64,000 nt of DNA from Neurospora tetrasperma FGSC 2508 (GCF_000213175.1 NW_009799101.1:4398940-4462939), one strand, 5' to 3'. Numbered from the stretch's first letter, positions 32,851-45,273 are shown. Notes: generated from the sequence alone by a model not told the origin. Made by a program: numbers and translations.

Positions 32851-35800
32851 GGGTCGGCAGAATGAAGGGGTCTTGGCGAGAACGCAACGAATATAAGAAG
32901 CAATTGGATATTTGACCATCTTGGCCATCAGATACCGGCCGCGCTCGGAACGGGCTGGCAATATACGACACGTGCATCTACGGGCAGTTTCCTTCATCAA
33001 ACATGCCGCCTACAACATGGATGACCCCAAGACCCTCACAAGATGCGCAACCGCAGCAACATCCTCCCTCACGGTGGCGATGCAATGTACAAACACGCGG
33101 AGAATTCATTGATAGTGCTCGCACGAGAAAGCCCACCAAGATGCCCACTTGATATACGAGTCTAGATTCCACGACATCGCTCCGTGAAACCCTTCCCCTC
33201 CTTGCAAATCCAGATTGGGTTCATGTCGTGATGGACATACCAGCCAGTCATGCCGTCAGATTTTCCGCAGATTCAAAGGGTCCGTGTTCCGGTGACACGG
33301 CAGATGTTTTACACTGCCGTTCCGACCCTACCCCCCGTGTTGCTGTCGCGTATCTCCATTCGACGATCAATTCGCCTTATGATGCTACGTCCCCTCAAAA
33401 ACGCCTCCCTGTCGCAGCCCAGGCAGCCACAACCTCGTGGCACTCATGTCTCACAAAGTCGCAAGGAAGGGAAAAAATCTCGCCGTCAACCCTTCCCTTT
33501 TCTTCCTGCCCGTGATGCGCTCGGGATGCTGCATCTTTGCTACATCCTGTAATCTGCCTAGGGCAATTTGCCTAGGAGGCACTCCAGGCTAGCTGCACAC
33601 AAAGTGTGTAACCGCTAGGGTTCATCCCGTATCAAGTACCGGGGCGAATTGAAGCTTGGCGGGCGCGCCGTTATCGTCCGGTAATTGCGTCTTTCCGTCG
33701 GGTTATCGTTTTTTCTAGAAGGGTGTCATTTGTCGTTCCCGGAAGGCGCAAATGCAAGACATCGTCGATTGCTGTCGCCTTCGACACCGGTACTGATGGT
33801 GGCTGGCATTGCGTTGCAATGGTGGCAGCGTGGCGTAGAAGTCGGGAAAGGGAAGAAAAGATAGAGGAGGGGATGGACTTGTCTCTTCCATGTCTCGGGT
33901 TAACAATTCTTCTCTTCATCCCCGTTCCCACATGTCCACGACCGACCGAGAAGGGAAGTCTCGTGCGACCGGACGTTCAACTAACTTGATCAATGATCCC
34001 ATTTCATGTCTCTTTGGACCCCCTCGACACTCCTAGCTTAGCCAGCGAAATTTTGAGTCAGAACCTTAATATGCATCCCGCCCCTCCATGAGTCCATTCA
34101 ACTCCCTTCCTGTCTCGACGTCGTTGAACCCGACTTGTCCTCGCACAAAGTCTAGAGTGTGAACCTTGCCTGCCTGGATTGGAGACATTGACGCTTCCAC
34201 TGTCATGCCAGGCATACTGGAGCCTGTACACAACACACAATATTGCAAACCACAACGTCGACACAACATCGACCATGGATATAAACATCGTGATGCCCCT
34301 TAATACGACCGACAGGCCTTGTGTCCGGACGGGAGCAACAGTGGGTGTAGATAGAGGACACAACAGGAGACGGATAGGTAGGCATGGTAACATACTCGTC
34401 GAGGGATCGTTACATTCTGCCCGGAAGCACAATAAGCTCTTCCCGTCAAACACAACCGCGCCGAGTCGGAGAAAGTTGATGGGGGAAAGGAGGCAAATGT
34501 ACGCAATGATTGCGAGCAGTAAAAGCGGGCATGGAAGGCCAAGATGAAATAAAATAAAAGGTTCCGGCTTGGCACTGTCTTTTGAACTACCTCTATGCTT
34601 GATTGCGATTTTCGACTGAACAGCTCAATTTCAACAGTGAAGATAGGGGGAGATAGGGAATCGCAATATCGCTGCACCGAGAACTAACTTACCTACCTAT
34701 ACAGTAGGCAGTCGGCGATGATAAAGGAATCGCTTGCAGTACATGCCAAGAGAGGACTACCGAATACTAGGTAGAAATCTCGATCTTCACCTTTGTCGAC
34801 GTCAAATACTCGACTCAATGAGATGATCCTCATATTAAACGTGAAATGTCAATCAATTGACAAATCATATCCCAACCGCATTCCCTTACTAATCGTGCAA
34901 TCACAATCGAGCGTCGGGACCTTATCTCACTCACTCACTCTCGAGCTATTTTCTTTCAGCTCAGCCCTCAGCCCAGCTTGGGTACCTCCAAGTACCTAGG
35001 TAGTTCACCGAACGAGAAAGATCTCACCGCCGCCAAAGGCCAGCCCAATCTAGTCCAGCCCAGCCTCAGCAAGCCACAAACGTCGATCACATTCCGATTG
35101 GTTTGTTGTTGTGATGAGTTTGATAACATGAATGGAATTCAAGCGGAATCCTCCGATGATAAGAGGAAGAAGTGATATTTCACATGCGTTTTGATCCCTC
35201 AGCACAAACCATTTGAGGATCGTGATAACGAGCACCGATCAAAAAAAAAAAGCAAAGAATCATATTATGCGTGGGAAAAGGGGAATGAAATGAGGTGGCT
35301 TAAAGGGAGAAGTGGCTTAAGCCACGTTCGTCATGGGATAAACCTCGCCCTGGTTTATCTCATTTTGCATTTGGAACTGAGGCCTATTGTAGAAAGGCGT
35401 TTGCTTACAAGGGAATATCCAACAACTCACGATCGACCATTGATTGTATTTGATGTAGAATGTAACGTTAGTACCTCTAGTGCTATTGTTCTGAACAACA
35501 TCTCGTATCTATCCTGTCCAGTGTCCAGGGGGCAGGCCGGTAGGGGTAGGGTAAGGGGTAGGCACCTCATCACTCAGCTCATCACTCAGCTCAGCTCAGA
35601 CTCCAACCACCCAAGTACCTCACCAAAGCTTCACTCTACTTCACTCTATACAGTACATCTACCTACCTCGTAAATACCTCTAGGTAATCTCATACATGCA
35701 TCGTTATTAAGATCAACCCACACTAGAGGTACCTATGTCTCCTCTATACCAGTTCAAGCAAGTGGAGGTAACATGTCACTTGTACCTACCTCTACATATC

Positions 35801-36736
35801 CGCACCTCTATGTACTATGGATAAGTACCTAGGTAGCTTGAGAACCATAATTACTGAAAAAAGCACTGTGTACTTGGTGAAGCTTAGTACCTAACTTCCT
35901 CCTGTTTTCCTAGCGTAGGTAGAGCTAAGTTCTTACTACCAGCCAGTCTTTTTACTGAAGTGGAGATCATGAGGATACTCCTTCAGCTCAAGCATCACCA
36001 CCCACCTCAGCTTTGGATCTGGACCTAGGTGGGCATGGTAGTGGATAGAGGTAGGTACATAGGAAGTGCTCTCGCGGTACTAAACTCCTTGTTCTAACAA
36101 TTCCTCACCACGAAAAACAACCCAAAAAAAAAAGAAAGAAAGAAAAAGAAAAAGTGTGAAAATAAGAAGACACGGGATGAACATCAAGGAGAAGGAAACA
36201 AGATATTTAACAAAGGTTTGGATTGGAATGGGTTGAAGTATGGTGATGCAGTCATGTCCTCATCAATCTCACTCCCTTGTATCATATCATAGTAAGAACA
36301 AGAGGTAGGTAGGCAAAAAGATGAGGTGAGGTATTAATCCGTTCATTAAGTCTTATGTATAGGTAGGTAGAGGTATCGATAAAATCGTCTCGTCCTTCAT
36401 GCATGTCAAGTTCATGTTCTTTTGGGATCCAGATCCATTCAGACATTCCATCCATCAAGTAGTTCCATCAAAGTTCGTTTCGTACAATCCATCGTATCCC
36501 CCCTCCCAATGTCCTCATGTCTGTCTTTCCGTTATGACCCGGTGACACCCTGTGACCCTGTATATCCCCAAGTAAATCCGATCTAGATGCCACCGACCGA
36601 CATCCAGTCCCAAAAATAAAAAAAAGTAATTCCCAAATTGAGTGAGCCTTTCGACGAGACCCCAGAGGTCCGGCCCTCAAAAAGAAGTGAAGAATCTCCT
36701 CCCTATTCCAGCATCTCCATCCTGTTTCCCGGAAGA
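32851..36736. other. Long intergenic stretch, no gene seen
   Basis: 3.9 kb between two 3' ends. There are no frames with domains. The right half is rich in short dispersed strings around TACCTAGGTA (34993-35002 and 35826-35835) and AGGTAGGTA-type runs, plus a perfect 14-base palindrome GTGGCTTAAGCCAC near 35312 and a polypurine tract near 36130-36155. Small tandem copies (CATCACTCAGCT near 35575) are present. Confidence 0.45.
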
Positions 36737-39183
36737 CTACCACTTCCACGAAGCAAAGATAAAGTAATGGCTGATGTACAAATTATACGCCGACAGGATA
36801 ATCAGCGGCAGGGTATTATACCACTCCATCCCATGGAATCCAACGCGGTACACCACGGCGGTGATCATGCCGCCGACATTGAGGATGGTCCACAGCGTGC
36901 ACAGCACGCGCATGTTGCGGTACTTGTTGCTCTTGTGCGCCTTCTTGTCACCGGACGCCGCCCAGAGTAGCTCAATGCCAAACAAGCGGTCCTTGATGGC
37001 CGTCAGGTACGCGTACGACTGCACCACCATAATGTGTTGCACGTTGAAGCCGTACTTGGCCTTGGCCCAGAACCGGAACAGAACAGCGCCATAGACGATG
37101 GAGGGAATGGCGAAGGCGAGGTTGTAGTACTTGAAGTAGATGGGGCGGAAGGCGAGGAGGAGGGTACCGGGGATGGGAGAGATGAAGATGCCGAGAGAGA
37201 CGGCTGAGTAGTAGAGGAGACCTGTTTCAAGAGTTAGCAGACTGTGGATGAGGGGTGGGAGACCAGGGGGCAGGTTGGTACGTACCACAGAGATAGCACA
37301 ACTTTTGCATAAAGTTGAGGTTGGAAGTCCAGAAATGCTTGGTGGTCAAGAGAGTGGTGGAACCGCGAGCCCAGCGCATCTGCTGCGAGAAGAAAGACCG
37401 AGGAGTGTTGGGGCAGATACCGGTAGCCAAGCAGAGCGGGACGTACTTGACCTTCCAGCCGCGATCGACAGCGCCAAATCTATTTTGACTGGTGGTTAGC
37501 AACACAGTTTTCCATGCAGGGGTAAGGCGCGGGAGAAGGGTTTGAGAGACTCGAGGGTTGGTGACACACACAGACACACACACCCGCCGCACCGTATACG
37601 GAATACGAAGTGCATGTCCCACTGTCCACTGTCTCACTCGAGACCTGGCCCAACCCTTTTGCGCAGAACAAGGAAAAAGAAGAAAGAAACTCACCCAGTA
37701 TGCACATCCTCAGAGAAACCAATCTCAGCAGTACCGCCCACCTCTTCGAGAGCAGCGCGTCTGTACACGGCATTACTGCCGACGCAAATGGAGGCACCCC
37801 ACCTGTTTCTGTTGACCTGCACGACACGATAGAAAAGCTCCTGGGTAGCTCCAGCGCCCTGCTCAACCCAAGTCTGATCATCCGTGACTCGGAAGTACTG
37901 CGGGCTCTGAATGATGGCGGTCTTGTCATCGGCCATGTGCTCGACCACCAACTCCCTGAGGAAATCCGGACGGGGGCAGAAATCAGCGTCAAAGATGGCA
38001 AAGAAGTCACCCTGGGTGCGGGCGAAAGCCCAGCGGAGGTTACCGGCCTTACGAAGGCGGGGACGGTCATCGCGAACAATGTAGTTGAAACCGTAGGATT
38101 CAGCGAGCGTGCGAACCGCGTCCGAGGCGCTGTCGTCAAGGACATAGACCTTGAGCTTGGCGGCGGGCCAGTCGAGCTTGATGACGTGCTTGTAGGTGTT
38201 TTCCAAAATCTCGAGAGGCTCGGAGCAGCAGGGGAGGTAGACATCGACGGTGGGAGCCGTTTCCTCGTTGATGGGGAACTCTTCCACGATCTTCTTGTGG
38301 CCATCATAGTCCCAGTCGCGACCGACGACGCCAACAAGGTAGGAGATGATGAGGTAGATGTTGAGGAAGCCGACAAACACTCCGTACCAGGCAAAGATGG
38401 GACTGCAAACAGCAAAGAGCCACATACCCGCCGAGAGGGTCAGGAAGGAGATGATGCCGAAGACGTAGAGCGGAATACGGTTGGTGTGCACGTAGCGGAG
38501 CTTCTCCTCGTCATCGGGGCCGGTGGGGAAAACGAGGCCCGGCTCCTCCTTAGGACAGTAGGTGTTCCGGAAGGCCCAATAGCCACGCTTGAAGGGATTT
38601 CTGCTCTTGCGGGGCGGCGAGCCGGACTTTTCCGGATCGGCGCCGGCAGGGGCAGCGGCAGCCCGCCCCTGCTCGACATCGCCAGCAGGGTTCAATACAC
38701 CACCAGTCTTCTCATCAAACTCTTGTTGAGGAACCTCTCCTGCTGGAGGAGCAGCAGGGGCAGGAGTCTGTTTACTCAAGGTTAGCTGCTGTACACCTTG
38801 TGGGACCAAAGCACGACGTGGGGTGTCCCCTTACAATATCATCGACAGGTAGTTGTATCTGAGGGGGAGGAAGGGCAACAGGGGCCGCAGGAGCACGAGC
38901 GGAAGCAGGAACCACAGGGGCAGGAACCGCAGGCGGTGCTGCAACAACTGGCGGTGCTGGAACAGTTGGCGAGGGAGGATTTTCCTTACAGGAGATCAGT
39001 CTTCAACATCTGTCAAACACCAGAATTGGTAGTCGTTGTTGATATTACACTTACACTAGAAGGTCTCCTCGAAGGCCCTTGGGATGATGCACTGTCCGAA
39101 GAAGGATCTTGGAAGGGATCCGTGAGATAGCTGTTACCAGCCACGAGTGTAGGCCTGGGATCTTCAGCTTGAGGCGGTGCCAT
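36737..39183 (-). CDS. Family 2 glycosyltransferase, polysaccharide synthase
   Basis: Exons 39183-39055, 38984-38835, 38767-37695, 37479-37286 and 37221-36737 give 676 aa. The third intron is long (215 nt); the first acceptor (TGTAAG) is the least certain. This is an inverting, processive GT2 of the cellulose/hyaluronan synthase class in the plasma membrane. Residues 1-150 are Pro/Ala-rich and cytosolic. Two helices (about 190-240) precede the catalytic domain: VLDDS with Asp304/305, the DAD metal site at 353-355, the SED triad with Glu446/Asp447, and Q-QM-RW at 483-487, the processivity motif. Four or five C-terminal helices follow. The sugar polymerised is unknown. The neighbouring UDP-glucose dehydrogenase suggests UDP-glucuronate or a derived sugar among the substrates. 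Fungal GT2s of this class are known to affect hyphal surface growth. Confidence 0.93.
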
Positions 39184-40069
39184 GATGTGTGGCTAAAAGA
39201 GATCAAGACGAATCTAGATCAAAGGGGTGAAGAAGAAGGAAAGGATGATCTGTCTGCACTGCCCAACACCGTTTAGGGCTTGTGTCTTGAAGATCTTGAA
39301 CTCTGAAGAAGAGAGACAATCCGAGACTCGTGAACACTCGTCCAAGGAGTCATATAAAGGGAAGTTTTGGGAGCCATCCTTGGAGAGCCCCTGCATTCCG
39401 TTCCCGCCATCTCCCAAGCGAAGAGTACCTAGTAGGCGCAAAAAAAAAAAGTCAAAAAAGACAACAAAAGCCGCACGCCCACACATGCCCACACTAACGA
39501 CATCGGTGAGTCTATCGCTACAGAGAGACAAAGCGAGAAGCCATGAGGCTGAAGACCAGGGTACCTGAGCTAGTCGGTGCTAGCGGCGATGATCATTGGC
39601 GATAGGGGACCACCCCCAGGTCCCTGAAAAGTTAGGCCAAGTACCTTCATGGCCAGGGGCGGTGAGTCCCGTCTGGTGTACCTGGGGCCAGCCAACAAGT
39701 CTCTCCCAACATCCGACCTTCCTTGAAGCAAATTAAGAGAAGGGAAAGATATGCAGTGTACCGTGCTGTGTGATGTGCAATTTGATACAGGGATGCTGGA
39801 TATTAAAGCCTCGGGATGGCGCTTACGAGGCGTGTCTGGAGCATGCAGCGGCCCTGGATTTTCCCAGGACCTTCCCCGTAACCTGTAAATAGGCTGATGC
39901 AGCGCAGTTTTGAGCGCGAACCGTTTTGTTCATTGTATCGTTCGAGGCCTCACTCGCTTCACAAATCTCCCTCTAGACTGTGCAGCAATGGCCCGTGCCA
40001 CTCATGTTACTGACCGACTCGGCTGAATAAGGTTTATGGAGCACACTAGTGTATTAGTTAATGTCTTGG
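39184..40069. other. Promoter of the glycosyltransferase gene
   Basis: No gene seen between the start of the GT2 gene and the stop of the GH12 gene. Features include an A-rich run near 39440 and a CATATAAAGG sequence (39351-39360) whose minus strand reads CCTTTATATG, a possible TATA element about 170 bases from the start. Confidence 0.45.
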
Positions 40070-41340
40070 CTACGATATCAGATAGAGTAGAGTAGCGCTC
40101 ATAATGAAGGCGCTAGAGAACAACCATTGTGGAGGATTGGTGGATGCCGCTGGAGAACACAGGTGGCCGACTGCGAGCTTCGGAGCCGCGCCCGTAACCA
40201 GGTCCATGTCGAACTCCGATGCAGAGAAGGTGACGGTGCCTTCTGAATGGTACGCCTCTGACCCAAAAGATACCAAGCCGAGATGAGATTTGGCTGATAC
40301 CAGGCCGTTGCGCCATAGGTATTGCAACAACGGCGATACTTCCGCCGTAAAGGTGGTGTGGTTGGCCGACGCTACCCAGGTAAACACGTCGGTACCTCTC
40401 TCGTTATGGCCCTGATACAAGACACTGGGTACAACATTTCGTTAGAGTCTGCTTTCCCAGCCGTCGACCGGGACAGTGCGGCCTTGACCGGCCGCTTCTC
40501 GGGTGATTTGCAAGAACTTACAATTCTGCGTCCCCGATAGTCTGGGTGAAGCACGTCTTGGTCATGTTCGCGTCGAACCCGAGTGGTTCTGCATGGCCAA
40601 ACTTCCCCACCCAGATCATTATCTCGGTCTCTGCAGTCTGCTCGTTGAGTGCCTTGGCGACATCACGATCAGCGAACATGTCGAACGCCACATTGGCAGA
40701 TGTGCCGTCGTTGGTCAGGCCGTCATGGTCAACCACCCGCGCCGGGCGAGGCTTCGACCCCGGACCCATGGACCATTGGGCGGAGAGAACCAATGCCGAG
40801 ATGTTGGACAAGGGTGTCGGCAGACCAGGAGCCGTCAGCTTCACGTGGGGGTAGGAGTGGACCATCTCCGGATTCGACGACCACGACCAGGTTGCCGCAA
40901 AAGCAGGCGGTGAGTCTTGGACCTGAAGATAGTGGGAACAAGAAAAGTCAGTCCAAGGTGAGACAAAACACACTGAAGAAGGGTCATCGACTTACGGATA
41001 TGCATTGGAATCCTTTGACGTCAGGGTTCCAGGCGTCGGCGTTGACTGTAAGTTATTTCGCGTGGGAAGATTAGGCGTGTGAACTGAACGAAGCAAGTAT
41101 GGCGTGCCTGACTAGACACGAGCTGAGGCTGACTGGAACTGGACTATTGAAAGAGTGCTGAATGAAGAGCGGAGACATACAGGTCATGTTGTTGAAAGGT
41201 ATCGTGTAACCCATTTGCCCGCAAACGGTGGTATCGTAGGCTCCGGCAGTGGTCTGGCCCCATAGGCCGACAGCTAGCAGCACTGCTAGACGTGCTAGGA
41301 GCGACAAGCGCAGACGTGGTTGGAGAGCTAGCGCCGCCAT
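40070..41340 (-). CDS. GH12-type glycosidase, secreted and probably GPI-anchored
   Basis: Exons 41340-41181, 41045-40996, 40922-40522 and 40424-40070 give 321 aa in frame throughout (introns 135, 73 and 97 nt). The start ATG gives a signal peptide (RLSLLARLAVLLAVGLWGQT, cleavage near TAGA). The fold matches glycoside hydrolase family 12, a beta-jelly-roll endoglucanase family: TWSWSSNP, then the nucleophile Glu170 in ETEIMIWVGKFG, VLYQGHN, and the acid/base Glu260 in FGSEAYHSEG. Both catalytic glutamates are kept, so activity is plausible. The C-terminus (STNPPQW, then LFSSAFIMSATLLYLIS) looks like a GPI-attachment signal, unusual for GH12 cellulases, which are soluble. It sits between the GT2 and the dehydrogenase, so it probably acts on the polysaccharide they make rather than on plant wall. 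Confidence 0.82.
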
Positions 41341-43158
41341 TGCATTTGCCGAACTGGAACAATCTCGAGAGCCGTCTTTAGTGATAATGTCGAAGTCGGG
41401 ATCAATGGAGGATGTAGGTTCTGGGTAACGAAGAAAAAAACGAGGGAGGGCGTCGTTTGGAGCAGCACAAACCCGCTTCTGTACTACCACACGCATCTGC
41501 ATCCCATGGTTCCGAGAACAAATGGCCGGGATTCTCTGACAAGGCCAGCATGTCCATTATCACATTGTTTGCGGTTGGCGGTTGCTGTGTTGGAGACTAA
41601 GGTTTGTCGGCGGTTCGTTGGTGATGGCGGCGGTCAGACGGTGGATTTCCGCCATCGCTAATCTCCCCCGACTTTATCGCGTTTGTAGTGTATTGTAGAT
41701 GATGTGAAGCAGGGGTTGCTCGCTGCGTCAGGGCCCTGCCGAGTCAGGTCCGGGACCGTGTAGTGTATGATCGGCGACTCCATTGGTGACAGCTCAGCGG
41801 TACCACTCTATCGAGCACTGCGGCCGCGTTGGCAAACAACCATGGCCCATCACGTGCCAAGTAGGCACTAATCCGTAATGCGTAGGGCGTCACGGGGCCG
41901 CCCTGGCTGCTGGCATCGGTGTCCCCTGTCTAGCCCGTCCAACCCCATGTTTAAAGCCGCCGCCGATCCCCTTATCTGGGGACTGCCCAAGAAACAAACT
42001 CCGGCCGGACTGTTTTGCGGGTGGGCAATGGAGCCCAGACTGAACAAAAGCCTCCAACTCGGTTGCATTGCGATCGGCCCTTCAGATGGACGAGTTTAGC
42101 TCGAGCGGCAGGAAGCGACAAGATGTGCCCATCATCGCCTCATCCATCATCACCAGCGGGCTCTCATCGGCTCATTTCAGTAACATTGCGCAAGAGAAAA
42201 GCTACGCGCAGAAAAGGAAAGGTGAGCGTAGACTGTGGACAGCTGAAAGAAACGTCTAGACCAGTGCTCCACTCTCGACCTTGGTTATGGGATCCCTGAG
42301 ATCGCAACTCATCTCTCAAGTCATGTAGTGTATTGTGTAAGTGAGTGGGAGAACACAGTAGGGGGTGCGGATCTGGCGAGTCAAAAAAAACAGGTGGGGG
42401 TCGAGAGAATGCAGGAGCAATGCTTTTGGTGCTAGCTTTGTGTGCCGGATCGTCGAGGATGTACATCTGTGTGGTATTCATCGCGGTGGGTACTTGTCAT
42501 TACTGCACCCAGGGGTATTCCATCCCCCAGTCACGAAGATCCCCCACTTTATCGTGCTGAAACAACACTTTCTCAGAGCGGTGCGTACCTGGGGAAAGAG
42601 ACGAATGAGAACGAGGCTCGGGGACCAGTCCAAGGTGCCGGACCTGTCGGTGTTCAGAAAGTGGTGACACCAGGTAGATGCCCGAGGGAATAAGTGAGCT
42701 TGGCACTTTTTCTGGCCCCAGTCCAGCATGGGTGGATCATGGGTAATCCCACCCAGTGCTAGGGAACAATGATGCCGGTGAGAAGGCGGACAACCGACGG
42801 ACTGCTGATGGACTGTGACGACACCCGGATGCGTGATGGCTTCTGCCATGGGTGACCCCTGGCCGAGACTGGTGTTTCTGCGTCGGGCCCATGAAGAAAT
42901 CATGTTGTGACGAGAAGCCGTAGCCCGACATGGTGCTAGAAAACTCGGAAGATGGCAAAGATAATTGCTCACTGCATCGGGTACAGACTCGAGCACCTCT
43001 TCCGGACAGAGGATATATAACAATATCCCCGAGACACTCCTAACAGCCTTAACCCTTGGCGGCAAAGCACATCGCTCCAAGACATTCGGACAACACTCAC
43101 GTATCAAGTCCTCTTTTCACTCTCTTTTCCTCTGTGATCAGCAGCACATCGGGGCAAT
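41341..43158. other. Shared divergent promoter, GH12 and dehydrogenase
   Basis: 1.8 kb between the divergent starts of the GH12 gene (minus) and the UDP-glucose dehydrogenase gene (plus). No domain-bearing frame; the 42478-43107 minus frame shows no recognisable content. GAGGATATATAACAAT near 43007-43022 is a good TATA element for the plus-strand gene, about 145 bases before its ATG. Confidence 0.5.
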
Positions 43159-45273
43159 ATGGACGCCAACCACACTCACCATTGCTGTTGCTCCCGCCGG
43201 GAGGGCCCCCAGTCGCCCTTGCTTACCCCATCACCAGGCCCTCTTACTAGATCACTCCCCAGCACCCAGTCGCTCGCTTCCGCTTTGAGCCCGGGTGCCT
43301 CGACACCAGGCTCGTGGACCGCCCATCCGTGGTCTCCGGAAAGCGCAAACACTTCACCGCCTAGCACACGGTCAGGCTCGCCAGAACTCAAGGTGAGGTT
43401 TCAGACAGAGAAGGTCGAGACTGCTCCACGAGTAGATGTGGCCGAGGTGCTGCCTACTGTGACCAAGTCAGTGAAGAGCATCTGCTTCGTTGGCGCAGGA
43501 TTTGTTGGTATGTTTTCCGGTCCGATGTGTTCCGCGGAGAAAGGAGATTGCTGACTTTGACCATATAGGTGGACCAACTGCCGCCGTCATTGCCTACCAC
43601 AACCCAGACATCACGGTCAACGTTGTTGATCTGAACGAGCAGCGAATTGCGGCTTGGAACTCGAGCCAGCTCCCAATTCACGAGGATGGTTTGTTGAAGG
43701 TTGTAAGGACAGCTCGCGATGGTACGGTGGACACCATGGTGAAGATTCCGGGGCTTCCCAGATCCTTCAAGCTCGACGCTCGCAGCCCCAACCTGGTATT
43801 CTCAACCAGGGTGAACGAAGCCATCGAGGTGGCCGATGTCATCTTCATCTGCGTCAACACACCCACCAAGACCTATGGTCTGGGAGCCGGGTCGATGGCC
43901 GATATCAGCATGGTGGAAAGTGCTAGCAGGACCGTCGCGCAACACGCCAAGAAGGGAGCCATCATTGTCGAAAAGAGTACTGTCCCATGCGGCACAGCTC
44001 GTGTCATTCAAGATATTGTGAGTGGCCTTGATCGAGATGCCTTGACTGGAGACAGGATGCTGACAGCGACTAGTTCAAATACTACCGCCCCAATGACGAG
44101 TTTGAGATTCTATCGAACCCCGAGTTCCTGGCCGAGGGCACCGCCGTCGAGAACCTCATGCACCCGGATCGCATCCTCATTGGCAGTGCCCGCACCTTGG
44201 CCGGCATGAAAGCGGCCGAGAGTCTCAAGAACGTATATGCCGCGTGGGTTCCTCAAGAACGTATCATTACCGTCAACACCTTTAGCAGTGAGCTGTCGAA
44301 GCTTGTCGCCAACACGATGCTGGCCCAGCGTATCAGCAGCATGAACGCTGTGAGCGCCATGTGCGAGGAGATTGGTCTGGGATCGGATGTGGACGATGTC
44401 AGCCTGGCCCTCGGACAGGATTCACGAATCGGGCCTAAGTTCCTCCAGGCAGGTGTGGGTTTTGGTGGATCTTGTTTTGAGAAGGATATCCTCAACCTCT
44501 CGTATCTGGCAAGGGAGCTGCACCTGGATGTGGTCGCCGACTACTGGCTAGGTATTCTGAAGATCAACGAGTATCAGCGTGAGAGGTATGCGCACAGGGT
44601 TGTCAAGGAGCTGAACGGATCGCTGCGCGGAAAGAAGATTTCCGTGCTGGGCTTCGCTTTCAAGGACGGCACCAACGACACGCGCAACAGCATTGCGGTG
44701 CACATCATCAAGAGCCTGGCGGAGGAGATGCCGTTGGAGATTGGCATCTTCGACCCTGGGTGCGCCGCAACCGAGATCATGGAGGAGATTGAGAAGATCG
44801 GCTTGACCAAGGCGCAACTGGAGCGTGTCAAGATTTGCAGCAACTGGCGCGAATCTGTCAAGCAAGCGAGCGCTGTGTGCATCCTGACCCAGTGGAAGCA
44901 GTTCCGCGGCGCCCAGCTCGGTCGCTCGACAAAGAAACCCGTCAAGACACCGTCTCAGCCACTCACCAAGACCTTTGTTAACGGCAAGCTCACCGAGATG
45001 GCCATCTTGGAGCTGGAGGCCATGGTTGCGCGCGACCTCAACATTACCGACGAGGACCCTCTCCACAGACTCAAGCCCGAGGCTACTGCTGAAGGATTCG
45101 AGATCTTTGGTTTGGCGGCATCCATGCTGGAGGAGATCAGTCAGGAACCAGTCAACTGGGCTGAGGCAGCGTCGCTGATGCAGGAGCCCCGATGGGTGTT
45201 TGACGGGCGCAACGTCGTCGATCCCATTGAGCTCCAATCGCTCGGGTTCAAGGTCCGCGGCATCGGCAAGTGA
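43159..45273 (+). CDS. ugdh: UDP-glucose 6-dehydrogenase
   Basis: Exons 43159-43507, 43569-44017 and 44074-45273 give 665 aa (introns 61 and 56 nt). It oxidises UDP-glucose to UDP-glucuronate with two NAD+. Motifs: the Rossmann GAGFVGG at 112-118, split by intron 1, ICVNTPTKTYG, STVPCGTA, NPEFLAEGTA, Lys342 in SSELSKLVANT, the catalytic Cys400 in GFGGSCFEKD, LGFAFKDGTNDTR and VFDGRN near the end. The family is usually about 450-500 aa. This one has two additions: about 105 low-complexity Ser/Pro residues before the Rossmann fold, and roughly 75 residues between ILTQWKQF and RWVFDGRN. The extensions do not remove any catalytic residue. It lies divergently from the GH12 gene. Confidence 0.94.

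Noticed and set aside
37610-38785. 391-aa plus-strand open frame
   Set aside because: Antisense shadow of the GT2 gene, whose exons carry all the family motifs.
44548-45237. 229-aa minus-strand open frame
   Set aside because: Antisense shadow of exon 3 of the UDP-glucose dehydrogenase gene.
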